Positions 1 to 9,864 of a DNA stretch of 64,000 nt are shown here, piece after piece. A model generated the notes under the pieces. The model did no database searches and was not told the origin of the DNA. It worked only from the letters and a program-made list of their open reading frames with translations. Positions within the stretch are counted from its first letter, which is position 1. Every line of letters starts with the position of its first letter. The position numbers were made by a program, and so were the translations under genes. Source of the stretch: Volutella citrinella (taxonomy: Eukaryota > Ascomycota > Sordariomycetes > Hypocreales > Nectriaceae); contig JAWZSP010000009.1 of the NCBI GenBank assembly GCA_034401135.1, positions 2,108,001-2,172,000 on the forward strand, written 5' to 3'.

Positions 1-818
1 GACCACACCTCGGTGTCGTCGCCATGGCCGCCTGTCTGAGACAGCATGCGCCCGCCTTGAAAGACTCGAGGGCCTGGGATCAGAAACTCCTCTGTTGCCT
101 GCGCGTGAGCGATGGTAGCGCCTCCAGTGTCTCGGACAGTGGTGAATCCGTTGGACAAGATACCACGCAGTGTCCCTGCAGTCCGCAAAACTGCAGTCTC
201 ATGGGGAAAGGTGAACGCTCCATGTAGCGTCTGCGATGGTCATTAGATTATTATACTGGAGGAAGGGAAGGGTCTTACGTACCGCGCTTCCGTGAACAGC
301 CATCAGGTGGACATGGCCTGTGAGCAAATCAGTTAAGAAGTGACATTGGGCGTAGAAGAAAGCATAAACGCACAGTCAATCAGCCCTGGGCAGATGTAAT
401 ACTTGCTCGCGTCAATTTTGGTGACGCCAACTCCCTCGTATCGAAAGTCTGATGCCAAATCCAAAGCAGTCGTCTGTGCCACTTTGACGACCTTTCCTCC
501 CGCAAGGTGTAAGCTCAAACCCTCGCGAACGACACCGGCGCGAGGGTCAACAAGTCGTGCGTTGTAGAGGAGGTATGGCTTCTGCGGCCCCGGAAGCCAA
601 GGCTTTTCAGCAACATCGTATGTTGGGTTTGGGGGATAAATGGTTGCCTTGAGCTCCGAAAAGCTGCTGACGGGCGAAAAGCCTATGGGGCTAGGCGTTG
701 TGTGCACTGGTCGCTCCATACCGTTGGCTGCCTCGGATGTATCATGGGTGATAATCTCAAACCCACCAAGACTATCGGACCTTTCCATGCGCGAGCGGTC
801 AGGTAGGGTGGATCTCAT
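1..818 (-). CDS. Amidohydrolase, metal-dependent (3' end off the window)
   Basis: Three exons are visible: 374-818, 283-317 and 1-230; the gene runs off the left edge. The ATG at 818 is used because the reading frame upstream only offers a TTG. A leader of about 75 residues without motifs precedes the amidohydrolase fold: 'LLYNARLVDP', then 'ICPGLIDCHVHLMAVHGSA', where splicing restores the HxH metal-binding motif. 'GFTTVRDTGG' and 'GPRVFQGGRMLSQTGGHGD' follow, both typical of imidazolonepropionase/prolidase-like amidohydrolases. Such enzymes hydrolyse C-N bonds in amides or dipeptides with one or two metal ions. I see no signal peptide, so it is probably intracellular. It is divergent from another amidohydrolase at 1326. 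Substrate unknown. Family call is confident; the missing 3' end holds the remaining metal ligands. Confidence 0.85.
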
Positions 819-1325
819 GCTTGCTGGAGGTTTGTTGAGATAGAAGCAAAGAGGCAAGAACAGCTGGCGTAATAGGTCGATTGGATATGGTACAGGCTTG
901 ATATCCTAGTACGCGGGAGTAATCAACTAAAAGATGTGTATGGCCAACCGTTCAACGATAGCCAATGTTTTATGCCATAATTAAAGATTAGCTTCAAAAG
1001 AAGCGACATCTCAACCCATCGGCCCGGTCAGGACTTGGCTCGTTCCAGCCACTGACTGAATGCGCTGTCGCAACTTGTCGTAGCTTCGTCATCAGTGGCG
1101 TGGGGCAGTCGGATCGGGCTTCGGGAAGCATTCGGGAGCCACTACCCGACCCTTATCGCGCTCGGCCCGGCCACCCGCCCGCAATTGATTAGGTTACATG
1201 TTGCCCGTTTACAGCGAATCGCCCGCATGTTGCCGATAGTCTTGCATGGGAGGTTATCTACATAATCAACAGGTGCCGATACAGTCTAGTAGGCTGTAAG
1301 CAGCCACACCCATGTATCAGCAGTC
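819..1325. promoter_or_regulatory. Shared divergent promoter region between two amidohydrolase genes
   Basis: These 507 bp separate two start codons pointing away from each other and must hold the promoters of both genes. I see no repeat, ORF or clear palindrome. The part at 1090-1200 is rich in short C/G runs. Co-regulation is inferred only from the arrangement. Confidence 0.5.
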
Positions 1326-4300
1326 ATGCAGACGAGTCCAGAGAAAGGATTCGTTGCGCTCCCAGCGACTCAGCCAGCAAGAAGTCGAAGTAGCAGGTCA
1401 GAGACACTCAAGCATGCGCTTTTACACGGTTTTGCCCTCATTGGCCTCGCATATGCCGTGACAACCCTCCGGCAGTCATGGAACCATATCAAACTGCGAG
1501 GCAGTCGGCCGGTTCCCCCTGCTATAGAGGACATCAACCCCGATACAGATTATCCTCTAAGGCCAGCTGAAGAGCCATGGGACATTTCTACGTCGTACAA
1601 CTACCCAAGAAACCTGTCTACTACGGTTTCCGAAGGCACCTGGCTTCGCATCGCCACGCACCCATATCTACCTGAAATTGTCTTTGACATGCTTGGCGAT
1701 CTATACTGCATGTCAACAGACTACAATAACGCCACTGCCGAGGCGAACATGGCCCATTCCATACTCAGCGGGATTCCGTACGACAAAGAAGCCGAGTTTT
1801 CCGCCGATGGAACCTCTCTGGTGTTTGTATCTGATGCCGGATACGGCGTGGACAACATCTGGACAATGCCATACACCAACTGTGCGACCATGGCCAGGCA
1901 ATCACAGCCAGAATCCAGAGCCTCAACCATCCAGCAAACAAACTCGACCTTTCGTTTTTACTCGTCTCCCGCCTTTCACCCCTCTGGGTCAAGGATAATA
2001 GCCACTAAATGGTTTCTGACTGGGAGACCTAATGGTGCGGGCGAGATATGGGAGTTCCAACGCAACCATGATAAAAGCCGACGCCTGCCAGAAATAGAAG
2101 GGGAGAGAATCATTGAGCGAAAGCTTCCTCCATCATGGTCCCGAGAGCAGTACGCAGAGAGTCAGCTGGGATCGGAACAAGCAAGATACACACCATCCGG
2201 AGACGCCATTACTTTCTCGAGACATGTCAAAGACGACATGTTGGGCAAGTTTTCCTACAACAAGGACGTGCATGCCGGTATCAATGCCGCATTCATGCTC
2301 AACCTCACAACGAGACAGACGACCCCGCTGGTGGCGGCTACACAAAGCGAGCCAAACAAGCCAGCAACTCCCGGAGGAGCCAACATGCCGCGATTATCCC
2401 GTGACGGCAAGACGCTGGCGTACGTACGCCGCGTTGGGGATAAAGAAGTCTTGGCCCTAAGGGACATGCGCTCAGGCACCATTCATTCCGCATGGGACGG
2501 CCTCACATATGATGTGAGCACCATTCCGGCCTTCATGGGGGCGTATCCCAACTATGGCTGGACTGGAGATGACGCTGCGATTATCATTTGGTCCGAGGGA
2601 AAGATTTGGAGAATTCCTCTCGATTTTGATGCCTTGGGAGAACGAGTTACCAGCGGCGATCCTACCATCTTGAGCTTTAATGCGACCATCAACCTAGCCC
2701 TCGGGCCTACAAGATACTCAGAGACCAACATTCGAGACAGTGAGCTAGCAAAAAAGGCGCGCGAACATGCTTTCAGAGGCCTACGAAGCGATTCTGGCGG
2801 CCTACGTGTCGTCTTTGAATCAGCTGGGGACAATTATCTTGTCGACATGCAGTCGAACGCCATTCGAAAAATCACAAAGCCGCAGGATGATGACGACATC
2901 TCTTGCTATGCACCTTCATTCATGGAAGCTTCTGGTTATATCCTTCAATCTTGCTGGAGCAGCTGCAACTTTACAAGCTTCCACTTGGTCTACTTGGAGA
3001 GCCAATCCTCCATCGCTTTGGATGGCGTCCCTCGAGGAAGGTACCTTTCACCAACCAGTGACGGCGTCTATGTCGCGTATATCCGCACGGGCAAAGATTA
3101 CATGTTTGGGGATACTGACGAGACCTTTGGCGAGGGTATTTGGTTGGGCAAAATTCAGCTGCCGACGAAAACAACTGTAAGCGCTTCAGTTGTCGACCTC
3201 CATCAGATTCTGAGCCTGGCATTCAGCACGGAGACCCGGCTCGAGCTGGTAATGATTGACGGCAGACGGGTGCTGCAGGCGGAGAATCCCAACTCAGTCG
3301 TGAGATACGACATTGAGAGTGGCCACACTCAGACAACGGTGGTGGGCAAGACATCAGTTGAGATGAGAGTTCATGCATCTGACCACCGGGTCGTCGCGTT
3401 TCGAGATTTCCAACACGTCTGGTTCTTTACGGACTCGGAAACAGCTCCGAGCGAGGCTGCCCCAATGGCTATTTGGAGTAAACCTGGGGACTCTCAGACT
3501 CCAAAGAACTTGGTACGGCTGTCAGGAATTGGAGGCCACGACATTGCACTAAGTGGGAATGGAAAGAAGATATTCTGGTTCCTCGGGTCCCAGCTCTTCA
3601 CAGCCGATATCCAGAGTCTGACGAATGCGTGCAAGGGCGCGTCTATCAAGTCTCGGGATATGGGTCATTGCGCACGCCCGCATGTCACATCACGAGATCT
3701 GGATATCACTTTCGAGACTGCACTTAGCCGCAAGTCCCGCGAATCATCAGGAAAGAAATTTGCCATCATCAACTCAACTCTCATCAGCATGAGCCCGTCA
3801 ATGCCCAAGGTCGTTAAAAATGCGACTGTGGTGGTCAGAGAGGGTCAGATTATCGCTGCAGGGCCCGGCCCGGAACTGGCAGCGGAAATCGACGCGAACT
3901 CCGAAGTCCTCGATGCTCAAGGTGGCGCAGTTTTGCCTGGTTTCGTCGATGTCCATGGCCACTGGGGCGGCTTCATCTCGCCATACCCCCAACCATCTTG
4001 GGAGATGGAAGCGTTTCTAGGCTATGGAGTTACGACGATTCATAACCCCGCTTCCAAGAATGTCGCTGGAAACGTTGAACGCAATTTGATCAAAAAGGGT
4101 CGTATGTATGGACCTCGGGTCTTTCACACTGGTGATGTTCTTTACGGCTCTGTGCAGCCACCCGTTTATACGGAAATCAACTCTCTGGCAGATGCTCGCG
4201 CGGCACTATTGCGTGTAAAGCTCGAGGGAGGTGATGACTCGTTTTCAGTGAAGAACTACCAGCTGTCATCTCGCGCTGCACGACAGCGGCTGTTGCTTGA

Positions 4301-5015
4301 AGCAGCTGACCTGGACATGCTGGTTGTTCCCGAAGGCGGCTGGTCATTTGACTGGGGCCTAACCTACTTCATTGACGGATATACCTCTCATGAACACCCC
4401 TTGCCTATTCCTCAACTCTATGATGACGTTCTATCACTCATCACTGCTACTGGAAGCTCTTACACACCACTCGCGGTGATGAATTACGGAGGGATATTTG
4501 GTCAACATTGGATTCACCAGGCTTTCGACATTCCGGGGGACACCAAGCTTAGGAAATACGTCAGGCACGATATCATTGAGAGTTTAACCGAGGTCAAGCA
4601 AGCGCCAAACAGCTCCTATCTCTTTTTCAACACCACTCTGTCAACAGCCAAGCTGGCCCAAAGAGGAGTCAGAACGAACATTGGAGCTCACGGGGAACAG
4701 CCGATTGGGTATCTCTACCATGGCGAAATGCTGATGATGTCATTTGGCGGACAGGAGCCATACGACATTCTGAGACATGCGACCATTGGCGGTGCGACCT
4801 CTCTCGGCCTGCACTCGTCTATTGGTTCAATTGGGGCGGGGAAACTTGCCGATTTAGTCATCTACCCGCCCGGAACAGACACGATTGCAAAGGTGTGGGA
4901 GAATAGTATGCATCTCCAGTACGTGATGTCGAGGGGGACGCTTTTCAACGTGGAGGATGGGTTGGTGGAAGTCTGGCCTTTGAGCAATCGGCGACAGTCT
5001 TGTGTATATCGGTAA
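1326..5015 (+). CDS. Membrane-anchored amidohydrolase with N-terminal TolB/WD40-like propeller
   Basis: Single exon, 1229 residues. A short basic N-terminus leads to one hydrophobic segment (about residues 28-47), so it is probably a type II membrane or secretory-pathway protein. Residues about 75-800 hold repeated PD40/TolB-like blades such as 'EFSADGTSLVFVSDAGYG', 'FHPSGSRIIATKW' and 'PRLSRDGKTLAYVRR'. The amidohydrolase part starts near 820: 'GAVLPGFVDVHGHWGG' (HxH near 875), a later 'NIGAHGEQPIGYLYHGE' (near 1120) and a closing 'GSIGAGKLADLVIYPPG', the usual amidohydrolase end. Many potential N-glycosylation sites are present. This propeller-plus-amidohydrolase architecture is well known in bacteria and much less common in fungi. 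It may be a peptidase or amidase acting outside the cytosol; the substrate is unknown. Confidence 0.88.
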   Translation: MQTSPEKGFVALPATQPARSRSSRSETLKHALLHGFALIGLAYAVTTLRQSWNHIKLRGSRPVPPAIEDINPDTDYPLRPAEEPWDISTSYNYPRNLSTTVSEGTWLRIATHPYLPEIVFDMLGDLYCMSTDYNNATAEANMAHSILSGIPYDKEAEFSADGTSLVFVSDAGYGVDNIWTMPYTNCATMARQSQPESRASTIQQTNSTFRFYSSPAFHPSGSRIIATKWFLTGRPNGAGEIWEFQRNHDKSRRLPEIEGERIIERKLPPSWSREQYAESQLGSEQARYTPSGDAITFSRHVKDDMLGKFSYNKDVHAGINAAFMLNLTTRQTTPLVAATQSEPNKPATPGGANMPRLSRDGKTLAYVRRVGDKEVLALRDMRSGTIHSAWDGLTYDVSTIPAFMGAYPNYGWTGDDAAIIIWSEGKIWRIPLDFDALGERVTSGDPTILSFNATINLALGPTRYSETNIRDSELAKKAREHAFRGLRSDSGGLRVVFESAGDNYLVDMQSNAIRKITKPQDDDDISCYAPSFMEASGYILQSCWSSCNFTSFHLVYLESQSSIALDGVPRGRYLSPTSDGVYVAYIRTGKDYMFGDTDETFGEGIWLGKIQLPTKTTVSASVVDLHQILSLAFSTETRLELVMIDGRRVLQAENPNSVVRYDIESGHTQTTVVGKTSVEMRVHASDHRVVAFRDFQHVWFFTDSETAPSEAAPMAIWSKPGDSQTPKNLVRLSGIGGHDIALSGNGKKIFWFLGSQLFTADIQSLTNACKGASIKSRDMGHCARPHVTSRDLDITFETALSRKSRESSGKKFAIINSTLISMSPSMPKVVKNATVVVREGQIIAAGPGPELAAEIDANSEVLDAQGGAVLPGFVDVHGHWGGFISPYPQPSWEMEAFLGYGVTTIHNPASKNVAGNVERNLIKKGRMYGPRVFHTGDVLYGSVQPPVYTEINSLADARAALLRVKLEGGDDSFSVKNYQLSSRAARQRLLLEAADLDMLVVPEGGWSFDWGLTYFIDGYTSHEHPLPIPQLYDDVLSLITATGSSYTPLAVMNYGGIFGQHWIHQAFDIPGDTKLRKYVRHDIIESLTEVKQAPNSSYLFFNTTLSTAKLAQRGVRTNIGAHGEQPIGYLYHGEMLMMSFGGQEPYDILRHATIGGATSLGLHSSIGSIGAGKLADLVIYPPGTDTIAKVWENSMHLQYVMSRGTLFNVEDGLVEVWPLSNRRQSCVYR

Positions 5016-5952
5016 AACTCAATGCTAAATGGACTTGAGTATGTTGAAGGCTATTGAGGTCCAAGATTTAGTTAATTCTGTTTTGTTACCAGAGCCGTCT
5101 CGTACTCCAATAGCTGTGGTCGACTGGGGTTCTGGCCTGTATGAGGTTGACAATGACATAAGTAACGACAAAATCAAGGATTCAGTGACTAGCAGAGGTC
5201 ATTCCCCGGCGTGTCTTGCTTTTTATAAACGCATCACAGAGCCTAAGCCTGCATAAATATATTGCATAAGCACAGAACAGGCATTGGCCTGCGAGCCTCG
5301 TCGCTACCCTGGACCGACTTATGGCGCCATCCTTAGCTATATAGCTCATAATAAAGTGAATAAAGAATTAAAGAAAAACTTCATCAATACTTATTCCAAG
5401 CTTCCTTGCGATTATTTCACTGAGCAGTTATTTGTTACAGCCTAGAGTCACGGTTCAAGAGAAAGCACTTATGTAATACTTACATTATAAACAAGAAACC
5501 GGTAGTCCTCTACATCGATCAGTTATTGATTGAGTAAATGTCAACAAAATCGACATAAAATTTGGAATAGAAAATTCCTATTCTCTCCTTGAAATCAAGA
5601 TCTCAGTGTAGAAGCCGACGTTGTAGTCCTGTAGCAATAATATGTCCATCTCGTGTGAAATCGCGACCCTACCCTGCCGCAGTGGCGCAGCGTGGGGCTG
5701 TGCGTGATGCATGCCACAATCGTGATGGGAAAAGGTGGGGCGGCAGGGGTTCTATGGAGATTTGTGCGCACGGAGCCTCCAGCCTTCTATTTATTGATGC
5801 CACGGATCTGGCAAGCCGTATCACTCTGAGCTTCGCCATTCAACCTTCCTGCGCTCGAGCGTAAATCCTGCGCTACAATAAGGAGGCACCGTTCCAGGAA
5901 AATTTGTCACCTAATACGTTTACCGCTGTGTTAAAGCAATCAGGTGACAGAA
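5016..5952. other. Intergenic, AT-rich, no gene seen
   Basis: This holds the 3' region of the amidohydrolase and the promoter of the DUF7730 gene. The stretch 5330-5580 is notably AT-rich. Short open frames here lack introns, motifs or plausible composition. Confidence 0.5.
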
Positions 5953-7439
5953 ATGAGCCAAAATCAAGATGCGACCGGATCTGCGTCGCCTAGAAGCCCG
6001 TATAGTCCGCCCAGCCCACGCTACAGCCCGACGTCATTGAGTCCAACCAGCCCATATGCTCGCTCACCCCAATACTCCCCGGCCACCCCATCGTGGGAGC
6101 GGTTGGAAGACGGCGAAGTGAGGCAGAAGGAGGATAAAAGGCCATGGAGGCAGCCGACAGATCTCGACAAGCTGCCCCGACTGCCAACAAGCCGACCACG
6201 GGCCCTGACGCCTCCTGGCTTTCGAGAGCATACGCAAGGCACCAGCCGAGGACCGAAGGCCCGATATCAAGAGTCGGCTGTTTACTTCAAGCTTCCACCC
6301 AGTGTCCGCCGCGATATTCTTCGTTTGGCCTTTGGCGACCGCCGGCTGCACATGAACCTCTCGTACAGCCGCCCCAATATTGGCGGAGTCCCAGAGAACC
6401 ATTGTGGGATCAAGTACACGGGGCCATCGCCATACGATGCTTCAATGGTTAGGGTCGTTGCCGAGAGTGAGGCTCAGTCTTGGCGATGGTGGGGATCCGT
6501 CTGCCATCGACTGCCGCCGAAACCATCTGCAGATGCGATGACAAGGGGTGGCCAGGCGGGGCCCTGGGCGGACTTTTGCCACGTCGGGAGCGCAGAACAT
6601 TGTGGAGACTGGCGGAAATCTCACGGCCCATCTGCCTGTTTCATCGGGGCCATGGGCTGGATGCTGTCCTGCCGCCAGAAGTGAGTAGCATTGCCTCGCC
6701 ATAATAGCGGCAAAGACTAATTCCTGACAACAGCTATGCCGAGGCCGTAGATGTATTGTACTCAACCAACACGATAATCATCAAGGGAGAAGCGCTGGTT
6801 CTCGACCTGCCTCGGCTGACCCTGCCACAACGACTCGCATTGATCACGTCGCTCGAAATCAGCTGGCCGCTCAGAACCTTGCGCGACGACAACTCTGACC
6901 TCCAAATCGAGATACTGCTTGATGAGAATCATCTTGACACACTCCTGCAGGCGATATCCGCAAATTTCCATGCTCTCCGGCGGCTGTACATTTCACTAGA
7001 AGAATGCGATAAGCCCCCCTTACACGGCTTAGGCGTTGAGAATTACTTCAAGGCTGCATCAAAATATCTCGACGCTTTTGTGGGCAGCATGACGAAACTG
7101 CAAGATCTTTCCGTTGCAGTGCCTGACTTATTATTCGACCACTTCTTGGAGAGAGCAGCGAATCCCGATGTAGAGAGGCGAAATCCCCTTCCTGAATCAT
7201 ACCGACAGATTTGGAGGAGTGCAACGGGTGAAATGGCCACTATAACACTTCCGTTTGTAAATAGTTATCCGGATCCGCCATACCAACTGAGCCCGAGAGA
7301 TGTCCTGCCAGCCCCTGGATACTGGATCTTGGACGGATCAAACAGTGAATTTGAGTTGGACTCGCCTGTTCAGTCCATTTGCGGAACCGGTCTTCTCCAA
7401 CAGTGGTTTACGGATGGGGATATGGTAGCTATATTCTGA
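5953..7439 (+). CDS. DUF7730 domain protein with RNA polymerase II CTD-like N-terminus
   Basis: Exons 5953-6680 and 6734-7439. The ATG at 5953 is chosen over the in-frame GTG at 5944. The first ~45 residues are Ser/Pro/Tyr repeats resembling the heptads of the RPB1 C-terminal domain, for example 'SPRYSPTSLSPTSPY'. A DUF7730 domain follows: 'YFKLPPSVRRDILRLAFG' near residue 115, then after splicing 'SCRQNYAEAVDVLYSTNT', the conserved C-R-Q and late Y-S-T-N-T motifs of this fungal family. The C-terminus of about 200 residues has no motif I know. DUF7730 proteins have no proven function and are often listed near F-box proteins. No signal peptide or membrane segment. The intron ends just before the Y-A-E motif, which supports the model. 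Confidence 0.82.
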
Positions 7440-7617
7440 ACTTTGATCGATATTGAACTGGATATCCATTTTTTGTGCTCGATGTTTAATATTCGCGAGT
7501 AAGAGACATACATAATCGCACCCATAAGTACCGCCTAAGATACATTGATACGTTCTAAATCCCTAGACTTCGCATCTATATACTCTGGATTAGTAGTTTG
7601 AAACCGAAACGTGGTGC

Positions 7618-9069
7618 CTATCGCTTTGGCGGCGGCGGCGGGATGAGCGCTTTCGGATTTCGCGCTTTGCCCTTGGACGACCAATCCCACTTGTCATAGT
7701 ACCTGCGACAGTTAATCAGTCATGGCTCGGAAATAAGAAACAATGTTTCGTGGCTTTACTTACATCATAAGTGCGAACATGGCGTAGGAGTCGGCACTTG
7801 TCAGCGCCTTGTCCGTACCCGTGTTGGCGAGCGGGATGTGATCCAACGCAAGGTTCCAGACATCTCGGCGGCCATCTGCAAAGAAAGGCGAAGTCAGTAT
7901 GGGTCCTGGGGTAATAGGCAGCGTGCAAAGAAGACTCTTCATCTCTGCTGGTGGTGCAAGATTAACTCACAAGTCGTCAGTCGTCTCAACCCCCTTTCAG
8001 CGAGTTGTTTATCGTCGAGAAGCTCCTTAAGAACGACTTCCTTGCGGCCGTCCCAGTATTTAATGTATCCACTGTAGTCTGTCTTTGGATGGTCAACAAT
8101 CACTGCAAACAGGGTCAGTACGTAAAGACGGGAAACATGGCATCCTGGAGAGAAACATACCGACTGAGGTGACGTCGTTTGGATCGCGCAGGCCTGAAAA
8201 CCAGTGTACAAGCTCGTGGAGAATGACATAGCTCGAGTGCCTGCTCTGCTCATCAATCTCCGCGCCGGCAGTGATGGTGTCCCTGCGGGACCTGACCGAT
8301 GGCTGGGCCTTTGCTCCATCAGTCAGCATGATGTCGCAGAATTGGATCAGGTCATAGCCCCAGTAAACGGTAGCTGAGGTTTGCGAACGGCACAGAATGG
8401 GCTTCTCCTTGTCACTCTTTCTCCAGAGCCAACGATCGTCGTTGTACCAGGCGCCGACGGCACCGTCAAAGATCTTTTGTTGAAAGGATCTCTCCGATTG
8501 GACTTCTCTGTCAGTCCCAGGAATCTTGGAATCAAGATTTAGCCATTCCCAAGCCCCATCGCCACAAAGAAGCCTGGGCTTTGCGCCATCGCGCTTCTTC
8601 AGCTTTGCATTCCAGCCATCTGGGGGGTGGTTCTTATCCGACTTGAGTGTGTTTGCCATCAACTCGAATAGGCCTGGGCAGGGAGCGTTAGATACTTTGA
8701 TCGTATAACGCTGTACGGAAAGTACCTACTGAGAATCTTTCCCAAGACGCCATCATTACCAGACTGATCCTTGGTTGCATCTGGCTTGTAGCCGAAAGTC
8801 ACCACCACCGCCTGTGCAATGCGACGCCATTTGATGTTTTCATCCGGCGTTTTGGTGTAGCTGGGTCGGACTTTCTGCACAAACTTGATGGATTCGATTG
8901 CAGCCTCGGCCACCTCGAGCACAATGTCAAATGACTCTTGTAGGTGGGCGCTATGAGGCTCGCAGCTCTTGTCCACGGCCCAGATTCCCATGTTGGCTTT
9001 GGACGCGTCGGCCCAGACGAGGCCGAATAGCAGCCCGGCAAACAGCCAGACGTACTGTGATGGCAACAT
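7618..9069 (-). CDS. Secreted zinc metallopeptidase-like protein (HExxH)
   Basis: Five exons: 8730-9069, 8161-8673, 7971-8102, 7764-7875 and 7618-7702, together 393 residues. The ATG at 9069 replaces an upstream TTG. The first 20 residues form a signal peptide ('WLFAGLLFGLVWA'). The zinc motif H-E-L-V-H lies at about 266-270 within 'YVILHELVHWFSG'. After splicing, 'SADSYAMFALMMYYDKWDW' ends the domain, as in fungal deuterolysin/lysine-specific metalloendopeptidase-like proteins, which are usually annotated only by fold. A short Pro tract ('PPPPPKR') closes the protein. It would act outside the cell as an endopeptidase. It is divergent from the Thr-rich protein at 9865. The third metal ligand is not obvious, so the exact peptidase clan is uncertain. 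Confidence 0.78.
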
Positions 9070-9864
9070 AGTAGAGAGCAATCAAGTGGTTGCAAAGAGG
9101 AAAGGCAGACGAGAAGAAAACAAAGCCTCGATGGCTGATGGATGCGAATGAAGGTCGAGAGCGCAGTGGCTATAGAAATGGCAAAGGACGAAGGATGGTT
9201 GTCTTGTATGCTGGTCACGCGACTGCACCGGCAGAGAGACTGGCAGATTAATCCCCAGGGCTACTGTGGATAGGTTCGTGTAGCTATAATTGGTGCTCAT
9301 GAACTCGGATTTGATTGCAGCCTTGCCGGAACGGCAGATGCGACCAGGGTTGATGACGCTTTTCGCCAGGGTCGCGCATCCATTTGTGGGTTTCCCCCAC
9401 TATTGGGAATATGGGATTTTGCTCGAAGGATCCCCCCAGCGGTGAAACATGCGAATTGCCCACCTTGTCGACGGATTTTATTGTCGTGTCCATGGCGGTC
9501 GCGTGCAAACTTACCCAATGCGCAGAAATTGCTGTCGAGATTGGGCCCATGGCCCTCTTCTGGCTTCTCGTGTCAAAAGGGGAACTGGACGATCGTAAGA
9601 AGGATCCCATATCGGCACCTCTAATCTGGCCATGGGTTTTAATCCTAGTCGGCGACACTCAGCAATTAGAGAGGATACGGAGCTTAATGCCGGGGTTTAC
9701 AATGGGAGGCACGCGACGCATATCCTTTCTTGTCCACGCCCGCATCCTCATGCCTCTCGCCATTAGGCTGATCTCTCTCCTTCTCTTTTTGACTGTCAAA
9801 GTCCACCTGTTTTTTGTATTTTCGCCCTCTAATCTTCTCTCAATTTGCATTGCTGCAGTTGAAT
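9070..9864. other. Divergent intergenic region, no gene seen
   Basis: These 795 bp lie between the starts of the metallopeptidase (leftward) and the Thr/Pro-rich protein (rightward). The only coding-like piece is an ATG at 9750 followed by a hydrophobic run. It could be an alternative first exon of the gene at 9865. Confidence 0.45.

Noticed and set aside
5330..5580. AT-rich block considered as a RIP-mutated transposon
   Set aside because: Too short, with no residual ORF or terminal repeats visible.
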